NCBI GenBank assembly: GCA_013213915.1
Contig: JABSRK010000004.1
Span: 1 to 38,865, forward strand
Reading direction: 5' to 3'
Length of the DNA: 38,865 nucleotides
Source: Planctomycetota bacterium
Lineage (GTDB): Bacteria > Planctomycetota > GCA-002687715
The notes under the pieces were generated by a model. It was given only the letters and a program-made list of their open reading frames with translations. It did no database searches and was not told where the DNA came from. Positions within the stretch are counted from its first letter, which is position 1; the number at the start of each line of letters is the position of its first letter. Below are positions 7,068 through 15,362 of the stretch, piece by piece. The translations under genes and the position numbers were made by a program.

Positions 7068-8171
7068 ATGGCTGACTCCACACAGGAAAAGACCGAGCAG
7101 GCGACCCAGACCAAGCTGGAGGAAGCCTCCGGCCAGGGCCAGGTCCCGTACTCGAAAGAGCTCGTCGCCGCCTTGCTGTTCTTCGTCGTTCTCCTGGCTC
7201 TGCGCTTCACGGGCGAGGCCATGGCCGCTGGATTCCACGGTCTGCTGAAGCGCGCGTTCTCCCTCGAGGACTACAAGCGTGTGGCGGCGGACGGGCTCGG
7301 CAGCCTCGTCGAGGTCAACACCAACGCGTACCTCGACATAGCGATGCCCCTGCTGGCGACGATCTTCGTCGTCGCGGCGCTCGGCGGCTTCCTCCAGATC
7401 GGCTTCACGATCGACCCCAAGCGCCTCCAGCTCCGCTGGGAGAAGCTCAACCCGATCAGCGGGATGAAGCGCCTGGTGTCCTTGCGCAGCGTGTTCACTG
7501 TCGGGCTGTCGATGTTAAAGATGCTCGTGGTCGGCAGCATCGTCTACGTCACCTTGAAAGACCTGATCCCCCGCGCGCGCAACATCGGCGATTCCGGCAT
7601 CGATTCCATCGTGGCCCTCTTCACGGAAACGGTGTTCACGATCGGCCTGCGCGTCGCAGCGGTCCTTCTCTTCCTCGGACTCCTGGACCTCATGTGGCAG
7701 CGATGGCGCCACGGCAAGGACCTGATGATGACCAAGGAGGACGTGAAGGAGGATCGCAAACGCGGCGAGGGCGATCCCCGCGTGAAGGGGCGCATCCGCC
7801 AGATCCAGCGCGAGGTGGCCCGCGCCCGGATGATGCATGACGTCAAGAACGCGAGCGTCGTCATCCGCAACCCGGTGCACTACGCCGTCGCCCTCAAGTA
7901 CGAACCTGGTCAGGATCACGCGCCCAAGGTCCTCGCCAAGGGCCGCAACCTGATCGCGCTCCGCATCATCGATATCGCCCAGGGAAACGGCGTCCCCATT
8001 CGCACCGATCCGCCTCTCGCGCGCCAACTCTACAGGGCTGTGAAGGTCGGGCGCACGGTGCCGGAGGAGCTGTTCCAGGCTGTCGCGAAGGTCATCGCGT
8101 GGGTCTATAGCAAGACAAAGGCAAAGGGACCGCGGACGTCCGCGACTTCCAGTGAGGCCGTCAATGAGTGA
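7068..8171 (+). CDS. flhB: Flagellar export substrate-specificity switch FlhB
   Basis: FlhB has four TM helices and a cytoplasmic domain that cleaves itself to switch export from rod/hook to filament proteins. The 367-residue product begins with the typical SxxEKTEQATQTKLEEA segment and has the basic KEDVKEDRKRGEGDP linker. The cleavage site at residues 268-271 is NPVH rather than the usual NPTH, so Asn and Pro are kept. The region after it (YAVALKY, APKVLAKG) is normal. The stop overlaps flhA by 8 bp. Confidence 0.97.
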   Translation: MADSTQEKTEQATQTKLEEASGQGQVPYSKELVAALLFFVVLLALRFTGEAMAAGFHGLLKRAFSLEDYKRVAADGLGSLVEVNTNAYLDIAMPLLATIFVVAALGGFLQIGFTIDPKRLQLRWEKLNPISGMKRLVSLRSVFTVGLSMLKMLVVGSIVYVTLKDLIPRARNIGDSGIDSIVALFTETVFTIGLRVAAVLLFLGLLDLMWQRWRHGKDLMMTKEDVKEDRKRGEGDPRVKGRIRQIQREVARARMMHDVKNASVVIRNPVHYAVALKYEPGQDHAPKVLAKGRNLIALRIIDIAQGNGVPIRTDPPLARQLYRAVKVGRTVPEELFQAVAKVIAWVYSKTKAKGPRTSATSSEAVNE

Positions 8172-10287
8172 CCAGCGCATCAAGCTACCCAAGCTCCCGG
8201 AGACCGGCTTCATCGGTCGGAACTCCGACTTGTTCCTCGCGGCCGGCATGCTCGGCGTGTTGTTCGTGCTGCTCGTGCCGCTGCCGTCGTTCATTCTCGA
8301 CTTCGCGATCACGATCAACCTCTCCTGCGCGTTGATGATCTTGATCATCACGTTGACAGTTCGGGAGCCGCTCGAGTTCAGCACGTTCCCGTCGCTGCTC
8401 CTGTTCACGACGCTGTATCGACTGGCGTTGAACGTCGCATCGACCAGGTTGATCTTGCTGAACGGCGACGCGGGCGACGTGATTCGCGCATTCGGTGACT
8501 TCGTCGTCGGAGGAGAGCTCCTCGTCGGTCTCGTGATCTTCCTGATCCTCGTCGTCATCCAGTTCATCGTGATCACGAAGGGCTCGAACCGCATCAGCGA
8601 GGTCGCGGCGCGCTTCACCCTGGATGGCATGCCCGGCAAGCAGATGGCGATCGACGCCGACCTGAACGCCGGCATGATCACCGAGGAGCAGGCACGTGAA
8701 CGCCGGGACGCGATCACTTCGGAAGCCGAGTTCTACGGAGCCATGGACGGCGCGGGGAAGTTCGTCCGCGGTGACAGCATCGCTGGCTTGATCATCACGC
8801 TGGTGAATATCATCGGCGGCGTCGCGGTCGGGATGACGAAGGATCTCGCCGTCACCGACGCGCTTCAGAAATACGCCGTCCTGACCGTGGGTGACGGCCT
8901 CGTGTCACAGATCCCCGCGCTGATCATCGCAATCGCGTCGGGTGTCCTCGTGACGAAGAGCCGCAGCAACGTCCCTCTGGCCCGCGAGGTGGCTGGGCAG
9001 TTCCTCCTGAGCCCCAAGGCGATGCGAATCGCGGGCTTCATGGTGCTGAGCTTTGCGATCATGCCTGGTCTCCCCGCCATGCCATTCGCGATCCTCGGGA
9101 TCTTGATCATCGGACTGTCACGCATCGGCGGACGGTTGGTGAGCGCCCTCACCGCGCCGCGACCGGAGGAGGACCTGGCCGACCCGGAGACCGCCGCCGA
9201 ACTGACGCCCGAAGCTCTCACCGAGCTGTTGAGGATCGACCGCATGGGGATCGAGATCGGCTACCGGTTGATCCCGCTCGTCGACGAGTCGAGATCCGGC
9301 AACCTGCTCGACCACATCGCCATGGTCAGGAAGCAATTCGCACAGCAGTACGGCCTGGTCGTGCCCCCCATCCGCATGCGCGACAACCTGACGCTGCAAC
9401 CGAACCGCTACCGCATCCTGCTCGGTGGGCAGGAAGTCGCGACCGGCGAGCTGTATCCCGAACACGTGCTGGCCATGGACCCCAGCGGCGGACTCGATGA
9501 GATCCCCGGCGTGAAGACCGAGGACCCCACGTTCGGCCTGCCGGCGACCTGGGTTTCCGACAAGCACAAGAGCGAGGCCGAGATGCTCGGCTACACGGTC
9601 GTCGATCCCGAATCCGTCATGGTCACCCACCTCACCGAGATCGTGAAGGAGCACGCCGACGAGCTGCTCTCCCGCGAGGACGTCCAGAAGGCCCTGGATC
9701 GCGTGAAGGAGACCAACCCGACCGTCGTGAACGAACTGGTCCCCGACGTCCTAGGAATCGGCGTCGTCCAGAGGGTGCTCAAGAACCTGCTTCGCGACCG
9801 CATCCCGATCCGCAACATGGTCGCGATCCTCGAGACCCTGTCCGACGCAGGCGCCGAACAGAAGGACCCCGACCAGCTCACCGAACTCGTACGGGCGCGC
9901 CTGTCTCGCACCATCGCCGAAATCTGCTCGGCCCCTTCAGGGAAGATCGAGGCCCTCACGCTCGCGCCCACCCTCGAGCAAGAAGCCCTCCAGACCCTCG
10001 TTGCCCCGACCGACGGCAACCCGCAGAACGGCGCCGCCCTCCTCCACCGCATGCAGGAGGCCATCTGTTCGAGTTGGCAGCGGGCACAGAGCAACGGCCA
10101 CGAGCCGGTGCTGCTCGTACGTGCGCCTCTACGCAGGCACCTGTCCGAGCTGCTCCGTGCCCTGAAGCCCCCGATCCCGGTCCTTGCGTACGGCGAGGTC
10201 CTCAAGGCGCAGGGGGTTGATGCGGTCGGGCTGGTCGAACTCGAGACCCCCCAACCCGAGACGACCGAACACGCAACTGTCGGATGA
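8164..10287 (+). CDS. flhA: Flagellar export gate protein FlhA
   Basis: FlhA is the large export-gate subunit that docks chaperone-substrate complexes. The product is 707 residues from the ATG at 8164. A GTG at 8152 would add four residues inside flhB. About eight TM helices fill residues 25-315. The FHIPEP family signature (RISEV-ARF-LDGMPGKQMAID) lies at about 143-164. The large cytoplasmic domain has SPTVVNELVP-type sequence (TNPTVVNELVPDVL) and RNMVAILETL. All parts look intact. Confidence 0.98.
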   Translation: MSDQRIKLPKLPETGFIGRNSDLFLAAGMLGVLFVLLVPLPSFILDFAITINLSCALMILIITLTVREPLEFSTFPSLLLFTTLYRLALNVASTRLILLNGDAGDVIRAFGDFVVGGELLVGLVIFLILVVIQFIVITKGSNRISEVAARFTLDGMPGKQMAIDADLNAGMITEEQARERRDAITSEAEFYGAMDGAGKFVRGDSIAGLIITLVNIIGGVAVGMTKDLAVTDALQKYAVLTVGDGLVSQIPALIIAIASGVLVTKSRSNVPLAREVAGQFLLSPKAMRIAGFMVLSFAIMPGLPAMPFAILGILIIGLSRIGGRLVSALTAPRPEEDLADPETAAELTPEALTELLRIDRMGIEIGYRLIPLVDESRSGNLLDHIAMVRKQFAQQYGLVVPPIRMRDNLTLQPNRYRILLGGQEVATGELYPEHVLAMDPSGGLDEIPGVKTEDPTFGLPATWVSDKHKSEAEMLGYTVVDPESVMVTHLTEIVKEHADELLSREDVQKALDRVKETNPTVVNELVPDVLGIGVVQRVLKNLLRDRIPIRNMVAILETLSDAGAEQKDPDQLTELVRARLSRTIAEICSAPSGKIEALTLAPTLEQEALQTLVAPTDGNPQNGAALLHRMQEAICSSWQRAQSNGHEPVLLVRAPLRRHLSELLRALKPPIPVLAYGEVLKAQGVDAVGLVELETPQPETTEHATVG

Positions 10288-10366
10288 TGCGACGGTCCCA
10301 CACACACATTCCCAGGTCGCATGAACGCCCCTCAGTCCCAAACCTCTTCCGTGCCGAAAGATCTGA

Positions 10367-10678
10367 ATGAGAAGCGATAGCGCTTCGTCGTCCGTCATCA
10401 TGGGAAAGAACAGAAAGAACCCGACCGAGCCGCCGAACCTGCCGCGCGCTGTGTCGCGCCTTCTGGGTGCCTGGCTCGGATCGTTCGCGCTCGCGGTGAC
10501 CTACGTCACAGCCGTGCTGTCCAGCGTCGGTGCACCCACAGCGCTCATGCGTGCATGCATCGCCTGGGCCCTCTTCTTCACCCTCGGACGTGTGATCGGT
10601 TGGATTGCGGGGCGACTGTTCGAGTCGTCGCTGCGTGAGGACGCGCCCTCCGGCGCCGATGTCGAGGTAGCAGCGTGA
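10367..10678 (+). CDS. Two-TM hypothetical protein between flhA and fliA
   Basis: The 103-residue product (92 if the ATG at 10400 is used) has a basic, Pro-rich start. Two hydrophobic segments follow, roughly LGAWLGSFALAVTYVTAVL and MRACIAWALFFTLGRVIGW, then an acidic tail. Its stop overlaps the fliA GTG (GTGA), so it is translationally coupled to the sigma factor. In many bacteria flhF and flhG lie between flhA and fliA, and here only this gene does. I do not recognise the family. A role in export or motor biogenesis is only contextual. Confidence 0.7.
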   Translation: MRSDSASSSVIMGKNRKNPTEPPNLPRAVSRLLGAWLGSFALAVTYVTAVLSSVGAPTALMRACIAWALFFTLGRVIGWIAGRLFESSLREDAPSGADVEVAA

Positions 10679-11436
10679 CCAGGAACCCGATCGAAGCCTA
10701 CAGCGCGCGCGGACCTGGGCACGACGACCGGCAGAAGCTCATCGAGGAGTTTCTCCCCCTCGTCCATCACGTCCTCGGCCGCTTGCCGCTGCACCTCCCC
10801 GTGACCCTCGACAGGGAGGACCTGTTCGAAGTCGGCGTGCTCGGTCTCATCAACGCCGCCGATTCGTACAACCCAGCCAAGGGCGCAGCGTTCAAGACGT
10901 ACGCCTATCTGAACATCCGCGGCGCGATCCTCGACGAGATCCGCAAACACGACGTCGTGCCCCGAAGCCGCCGCGACCGCATGCGACTGATTGGCGAGAC
11001 CGAGGCTCGTCTCGAAGACCAGTTGGGACGCCCGGCGACTCCCGAGGAGATCGCCGAGGACGCGGACCTCACCATCGGGCAGGTCGAGGACGCCCTGGTC
11101 CATGCGCACGGAGCGTCCGTGGTTTCCCTCGACGAGCCCACGGGTGGCGCGGAGGACGCGGGCGGTGGTCTGATCCAGTGCCTGCGGATGCCGGACAGCC
11201 CGGATCCGTCGGATGTCGCCGAGCGCAACGAGCTCAAGGTCGCCCTCACAGAAGCCATCCAGGAGCTTCCTGAGCGCGAGCGCCACATCGTCCTGCTCTA
11301 CTACGCAGAGGGGTTGCGGTTGAAGGAAATCGGTGCCGTTCTCGGTGTCACCGAGTCCCGTGTCTCGCAGTTGCACGCGCGGGCCATTTTCAGGCTGAAC
11401 AAGTCCATCTGCAGCGACCGGACCGAGACCCACTGA
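10675..11436 (+). CDS. fliA: RNA polymerase sigma factor FliA (sigma-28)
   Basis: FliA directs transcription of late flagellar genes and is held inactive by FlgM until the hook is complete. The 253-residue product has the normal three-domain layout. Sigma-2 (about 22-91) includes DLFEVGVLGLINAADSY and KTYAYLNIRGAILDEIR. Sigma-3 (about 95-170) has RLEDQLGRPATPEEIAE. Sigma-4 (about 195-245) has LPERERHIVLLYYAEGLRLK and the helix-turn-helix GVTESRVSQLHA. The FliA/WhiG group fits best. It starts with GTG overlapping the previous stop. Confidence 0.96.
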   Translation: MTRNPIEAYSARGPGHDDRQKLIEEFLPLVHHVLGRLPLHLPVTLDREDLFEVGVLGLINAADSYNPAKGAAFKTYAYLNIRGAILDEIRKHDVVPRSRRDRMRLIGETEARLEDQLGRPATPEEIAEDADLTIGQVEDALVHAHGASVVSLDEPTGGAEDAGGGLIQCLRMPDSPDPSDVAERNELKVALTEAIQELPERERHIVLLYYAEGLRLKEIGAVLGVTESRVSQLHARAIFRLNKSICSDRTETH

Positions 11437-11443
11437 GCAACCC

Positions 11444-11704
11444 ATGAGACGCGCCAGAATCTTGAAAGCTGCTGAAATTCGACTCGGCGAGGCACGCCCG
11501 CTGGGCTTCGAAAGGGCGTTCCCGTCGACGTCGAACCGGACACGGGACGACGAGATCGAAGTCGTCCTGCGCCCCGCAGGCGACCTCGTGGAAGCGATCG
11601 AGGTGACCTGCCCGTGCGGTCGCACGACCGAGGTCGAGTGCCTGTACGACGCCCTCGAGACCGAGAACCAGACCGAACCGTCTACACCCGTCCAGGAAGA
11701 CTGA
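11444..11704 (+). CDS. Small CPCG protein downstream of fliA
   Basis: The 86-residue product starts 7 bp after fliA. It has a basic N-terminus and an acidic C-terminus. A short motif IEVTCPCGRTTEVECLY places Cys56, Cys58 and Cys66 close enough to bind a metal, although a fourth ligand is not clear. The protein-like, third-position-GC-rich frame and operon position support a real gene. I do not recognise the family. Confidence 0.7.
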   Translation: MRRARILKAAEIRLGEARPLGFERAFPSTSNRTRDDEIEVVLRPAGDLVEAIEVTCPCGRTTEVECLYDALETENQTEPSTPVQED

Positions 11705-11721
11705 GAGCCGGGAGGAAAAAC

Positions 11722-12165
11722 ATGCGTCTACTTGCTGTCATGATCGTCGCTAGCCTCGTCGTCGGATGCAGTTCGACGGCCGTCGATCCTCCGAAGCGTC
11801 CTCTCCGAGCGGAGGGCACGGGATATCTGGAGGACGGCCCCACCGTCGGCATCGACTCGAAGCCACCCAAGAACACGACGCTTCGGATGCTGGACGAGAA
11901 AATCAAGGAAAACACCCGGCTCAAGACGCGTCTCGAAGCGGCGGAGGGCGCGCGCGCCGAAGCCGAGCGGCGCACCTCCGAGAGCGAAGCGGCTGCCGGT
12001 CGGCAAAGCCGTCGTATTGAAGAACTGGAGCGACTCCTCGCCCATCAGGCCGAGGAGAACAGAGATCTTCTGGACGAACTGCTGAAGGCGCGCATCATGC
12101 GTCTGCGCATGGAACGGCAGATGCTGCAGACCAAACTCGCGGACCTGGCGGACGAGAAGAAGTGA
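11722..12165 (+). CDS. Coiled-coil lipoprotein
   Basis: The start is the ATG at 11722, behind a strong GGGAGGAAAA ribosome site. The frame extends upstream only through the preceding gene. The 147-residue product has a lipoprotein signal, MRLLAVMIVASLVVGCSS, with the lipobox Cys at residue 16. After a polar, Pro-containing linker, residues of about 57-145 form a long Glu/Arg/Leu-rich coiled coil (EKIKENTRLKTRLEAAEGAR onward). It is followed at once by a second lipoprotein. Together they could form an outer-membrane ring or tether of the flagellum, by analogy with FlgO/FlgP/FlgT. This is inference from position. Confidence 0.8.
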   Translation: MRLLAVMIVASLVVGCSSTAVDPPKRPLRAEGTGYLEDGPTVGIDSKPPKNTTLRMLDEKIKENTRLKTRLEAAEGARAEAERRTSESEAAAGRQSRRIEELERLLAHQAEENRDLLDELLKARIMRLRMERQMLQTKLADLADEKK

Positions 12166-12803
12166 TGGCTCGCATCATCGTTCTGGTATTCGGGGCGCTC
12201 GCCCTCGCGAGCTGCAGCGTCGTGGGGCACTACCTCGGTGAACCGACGCCCAAGCCTGTCACGGTCGCAGTGTCGTACCGCTCGCCGACCGTGGACGGAC
12301 ACAAGATCCGGCGCGTCGCCGTGCTGCCGTTCCGCGATGACACGGTGCACCCGGAGCACGCCGCCGGCGTGCAGCGCGCGTTCGTCGATGCGCTGAATCG
12401 TCGGCAGGCATTCGAAGTCATCGAGATCGGGTACGACGATCTGAACGCCCGTGAAGAGCAGGCCTATTTCCGCGGGGGACTGGTCGCGAAGGCCACGCTC
12501 ATGCGCCTCTCCAAGACATACAACGCGGACGGCGTCATCTACGGAGTCGTCACGCGCTACCGCGCATACGAGCCGATGGCGATCGGTATCCGCATCTCGC
12601 TCGCTTCCGCTGGCGCGGGGGACCTCGTCTGGGAAGCAAACGGTCTGTTCGACGCCGCCGAGGCACTGGTCGTGCAGGACGTACACAACTGGTACGACAC
12701 GCAGGCCGACCGCTCCGATCACCTCGAACGGTGGCGCAGCGTGCTCATGTCACCGAACCGCTTCAGCGCGTACGCCTGCTCCCGCATCGTGGACACCTGG
12801 TAG
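12165..12803 (+). CDS. Lipoprotein with CsgG/GNA1162/TolB-N-like domain
   Basis: The 212-residue product starts with ATG overlapping the previous stop (TGATG). A GTG one codon earlier is an alternative. The lipoprotein signal is MARIIVLVFGALALASC, with Cys17. The core has IRRVAVLPFRDDT and later ADGVIYGVVTRYRAYEP, the pattern of CsgG, GNA1162 and TolB N-terminal-like periplasmic domains, which build or decorate outer-membrane assemblies. The middle domain of Vibrio FlgT, a flagellar H-ring protein, is also TolB-N-like. Co-location with fliA makes a flagellar outer-membrane role plausible but unproven. Confidence 0.75.
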   Translation: MARIIVLVFGALALASCSVVGHYLGEPTPKPVTVAVSYRSPTVDGHKIRRVAVLPFRDDTVHPEHAAGVQRAFVDALNRRQAFEVIEIGYDDLNAREEQAYFRGGLVAKATLMRLSKTYNADGVIYGVVTRYRAYEPMAIGIRISLASAGAGDLVWEANGLFDAAEALVVQDVHNWYDTQADRSDHLERWRSVLMSPNRFSAYACSRIVDTW

Positions 12804-12813
12804 CCCCGTTATC

Positions 12814-12834
12814 CTACCGGGCAAGATCCGGTAG
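12814..12834. terminator. Hairpin between convergent fliA operon and tyrA
   Basis: CTACCGG-GCAAGAT-CCGGTAG forms a perfect 7-bp stem with a 7-nt loop, 11 bp after the last plus-strand gene and 26 bp before the end of the minus-strand gene. It can serve both directions. There is no T-run, so it may need Rho. Confidence 0.5.
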
Positions 12835-12859
12835 ATGAGCGCCCGCCGCCGCTGGAGGG

Positions 12860-13915
12860 TCACTCCCGCGGGGCGAGTCCTGACGACCGCACGACCGCTG
12901 CGAAGACACCGGCAATGGCGTCTTCGTCCAGGTCGTGCTGTGCTGCCCACGCGCGGCGTTCCTCCAGCAGCGCGCTCTCCAAGGTCGCATCACGTTCCGA
13001 CTCAGGACCCTGCGCGCTGGTCCGGTGGGCGCGGCGAGCGATCTGCGCCCGTCGGGCGAGCAAGCGCATCAACTCGCGGTCGCATTCATCAATGAGGTCC
13101 TTCGGTTCGCGCATCTCGGGAGCCCGGCCCCCAAGGTCGGGAATCCCGAAGGCGTCGGCGTCCTCGGGAGGCGTCTCTCCCCAGTTTTCGATTTGTTCGT
13201 GCGCGTGACCGAGGGCGTCGAGGAACGCCCGGCGTGCTTCTGACGAATAGCCGTTGTCCCGTTGAATAGTGAAGAACAGGTGGCCTGCATCGCTGCGGAC
13301 CGCCTCAATGGTGCGCGCCATGGCCTGAAACGACGGCGGCGCGAACGGCAGCTCGTCGCCGGCCCCCATGTCCAGCAGGCCCTTGGCGACGAAGAAGGCC
13401 AGGGCGTGGGTCTGCGCCATCACGCGATCGTGGGTGGCTGCGTCCTGCCCCATGACCTCGCATCCGATGGTCTCGTAGAGGCGGCGAACCGCGTCGGTAG
13501 CCTCTGGTTGGAGCGAGTTCGGACAGACCACCACGCGGAGCGGACGTTCGCCCAGCGCGATGCTCGACGGTCCGAAGAGCGGGTGGGTGGCGACCCAGGG
13601 CACCGCATCGCCCAGCGCCCGCGTCATCTCAGTGACGGGTGCTTCCTTGACGCTCGCCACGTCGATCACCACGTGGTTGGGCCCGAGGTGCGGTCGAAGC
13701 GCGCGCAACGCCCCCTCGAATGCGCCCACGGGTGTCGCGAGAAAGACGAACTGCGCCTCGGCCACAAGCTCTGCAAGGCCGTCGGCCCGACGTGGCTCTG
13801 GCACCGTAACGCGGGAGTCCAGGGCACGGACCGGAAACCCGGCCTCCTCAACAAGCTGCGCAAGGGCACTTCCGAACCGGCCATAGCCCAGGATTGCGAC
13901 ACCGCTCCGGTCCAT
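12860..13915 (-). CDS. tyrA: Prephenate dehydrogenase with C-terminal chorismate mutase-like domain
   Basis: TyrA makes 4-hydroxyphenylpyruvate from prephenate for tyrosine synthesis. The chosen start is the ATG at 13915 (MDRSGVAILGYGRFG). Upstream codons in the longer frame are Arg/Gly/Pro-rich and unlike protein. The 351-residue product has a Rossmann start with Gly10, Gly12 and Gly15, the active-site THPLFGP with His111, and a helical dimer domain. Residues of about 270-346 resemble an AroQ-type chorismate mutase (LIDECDRELMRLLARRAQIA). Its first Arg is Lys272 and I see no clear match for the mid-domain Lys, so activity is uncertain. The domain order is the reverse of the E. coli T-protein. 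It has no flagellar role and breaks up the cluster. Confidence 0.85.
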   Translation of the reverse strand: MDRSGVAILGYGRFGSALAQLVEEAGFPVRALDSRVTVPEPRRADGLAELVAEAQFVFLATPVGAFEGALRALRPHLGPNHVVIDVASVKEAPVTEMTRALGDAVPWVATHPLFGPSSIALGERPLRVVVCPNSLQPEATDAVRRLYETIGCEVMGQDAATHDRVMAQTHALAFFVAKGLLDMGAGDELPFAPPSFQAMARTIEAVRSDAGHLFFTIQRDNGYSSEARRAFLDALGHAHEQIENWGETPPEDADAFGIPDLGGRAPEMREPKDLIDECDRELMRLLARRAQIARRAHRTSAQGPESERDATLESALLEERRAWAAQHDLDEDAIAGVFAAVVRSSGLAPRE

Positions 13916-14256
13916 CCTCAGACCCCAGGCACCCCGGCCTTCCGGAAGTGTGGCTCCAGGGAAAGGCCAAGACCGCGTGCGCGGTTTCTCGGTGCATGGC
14001 TTCGCGAAATCGGACCGCGAACCCGCCAGATCGCCATCTTCGGCCCCGTCATCGCGGGAATTGTATCCCCGAATCCGAGACCCGGGACGGCGCGCGCGCC
14101 TCGATCCCGTCGCCTCACGCCTCCGCCGCGCAAACAAGAGCGGGGCCGGCGCGCCCCTACGCACCGGCCCCTGACGAGCGAGTCGCCTCTATCGGATCAG
14201 GACGCCGGAGCCCCCGTGGGGCCCCGACACAATGGGGGAAAAACGGCCCTCGTCGC
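13916..14256. other. Intergenic region between flagellin and tyrA
   Basis: This 341-bp stretch has no credible gene. It holds the flagellin terminator candidate (14142-14171), a small GCCCC-CGT-GGGGC hairpin (14210-14222) and a 14-bp palindrome ACCGCGTGCGCGGT (13972-13985) in the tyrA leader. The codons upstream of tyrA in frame are Arg-rich and look non-coding. Confidence 0.6.
14142..14171 (-). terminator. Probable terminator of flagellin transcript
   Basis: GGGGCCGG and CCGGCCCC pair across a 14-nt loop. On the minus strand the stem is followed by GCTCTTGTTTG, a T-rich tail. It lies about 85 bp beyond the flagellin stop. Confidence 0.5.
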
Positions 14257-15078
14257 CTACAGCAGCGACAGAGCGATGGCGGGCTGCGAGTTCGCCTGGG
14301 CGAGGATCGACAGCGCCGACTGCTGGAGAATGTTGTTCTTGGTCAGCGCCGCCGTCTCCCTCGCGACATCCACGTCCACGATCCGGGAGTTCGCCGCGGC
14401 GAGGTTCTCGGACCGGAACATGAGCGACGAGACCGTCGTCTGGAGGCGGTTCTGAACAGCGCCGAAGTCGCCGCGAACTGAGGTGACCGTGTCGAGGGCG
14501 ACGTCCAGCGACGCGATCGCGGAAGACGCATTCGAGACGCTCGTGATGGACGCCGACGAGAGCGTCAAGGCACTCGCCGTGACGTCGACCGTGGACACGT
14601 CCAGCGTATCGACACCGGCGCGGGTGTCGGCGCCGACCTGCAGCCTCAAGCTGGCGGTCGAGTCCAGCAGCCTGATGCCGTTGAAGGTCGTGCTGGCGGC
14701 GATCTGGTCGATCGAGCTCGCGAGCTGCGTGAACTCTGCGTCCAGGTTGTTCCGGTCTGCGGTCGACAAGGTGCCGTTGCTGGCCTGAACAGCCAGCTCA
14801 CGCATCCGCACCAGGGACGACTCGATCTCAGCGAGGCCGCCCTCGGCCGTCTGCACGAGGCTGACGCCGTCGTTCGCGTTGCGAACGGCCGCATCCAGGC
14901 TGCGAACCTGCGCGTTCAATCGAGCCGAGATCGCGAGGCCTGCCGCATCATCGGCAGCACTGGCGATACGCCGACCGGTCGAAAGACGGGCGAAGTTGCC
15001 GTTGAGCGCGTTGGTGGCGCGCAAAAGGTTGCGTTGGGCAGTCAGCGACTGCACGTTAGTTCCGACCCTCAGTCCCAT
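14257..15078 (-). CDS. fliC: Flagellin (filament protein)
   Basis: Flagellin polymerises into the filament after export. The 273-residue product is a compact type holding only the conserved D0/D1 helical ends. The N-terminal part has GLRVGTNVQSLTAQRNL, LSTGRRIASAADDAAGLAIS and VQTAEGGLAEIESSLVRMRE. The C-terminal part has ENLAAANSRIVDVDVARETA and LTKNNILQQSALSILAQANS. A short Ser/Thr/Val-rich centre (about 145-190) replaces D2/D3. The start ATG follows a GAGGAGAC ribosome site. A sigma-28-type promoter lies about 140 bp upstream. Confidence 0.97.
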   Translation of the reverse strand: MGLRVGTNVQSLTAQRNLLRATNALNGNFARLSTGRRIASAADDAAGLAISARLNAQVRSLDAAVRNANDGVSLVQTAEGGLAEIESSLVRMRELAVQASNGTLSTADRNNLDAEFTQLASSIDQIAASTTFNGIRLLDSTASLRLQVGADTRAGVDTLDVSTVDVTASALTLSSASITSVSNASSAIASLDVALDTVTSVRGDFGAVQNRLQTTVSSLMFRSENLAAANSRIVDVDVARETAALTKNNILQQSALSILAQANSQPAIALSLL

Positions 15079-15209
15079 GTGGACGTCTCCTCTTTCAGGA
15101 GTCCGGGCGCATCCAACCGTTGCCTGGACGGTGGCGAGGGGAGCGCTTCCAACTCACTACGCAACACTCTGCGAACCGACGTGAACCGCCGGTCCAATCT
15201 GACTCACAG

Positions 15210-15325
15210 ACTGTCTATCGATCCGACAGTGTCGTGACTTTAGACAGCTCGTCGTCGATTCGGCACGCTCGCAAAGACGCTCGCGCGACAAAGAAAGAAC
15301 GACTCCGACAGCAAGCTGTCGCAGT
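15210..15325. repeat. CGACAG/CTGTCG hexamer cluster in flagellin leader
   Basis: ACTGTC-N9-GACAGT brackets the flagellin -10. About 90 bp further upstream, CCGACAG-CAAG-CTGTCGCAG forms a 6-bp-stem hairpin. The 9-mer CTGTCGCAG and the 8-mer TCCGACAG also occur in the fliM leader (3409-3427), in swapped order. A shared regulator site is possible. Confidence 0.4.
15215..15242 (-). promoter_or_regulatory. Sigma-28 (FliA) promoter of flagellin
   Basis: On the minus strand TAAAGTCA (-35, from 15242) is followed by ATCGATAG (-10, 15222-15215). The spacing is 16 bp between TAAA and the -10, against 15 in the E. coli consensus TAAA-N15-GCCGATAA. Six of eight bases match in each element (TAAAGTTT / GCCGATAA). 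The predicted start is near 15208, giving a leader of about 130 nt. Confidence 0.7.
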
Positions 15326-15362
15326 CGTTCGGGGGACGTATAGCTGCGCCGCTGAGGGGCGC

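Noticed and set aside
10287..10322. ATGCGAC...GTCGCAT inverted repeat after flhA
   Set aside because: Seven-bp arms with a 22-nt loop and no T-run, inside an apparently continuous operon. Too weak to call.
13262..14455. 397-codon plus-strand frame
   Set aside because: It overlaps tyrA and flagellin on the other strand and has low-complexity Arg/Pro/His composition.
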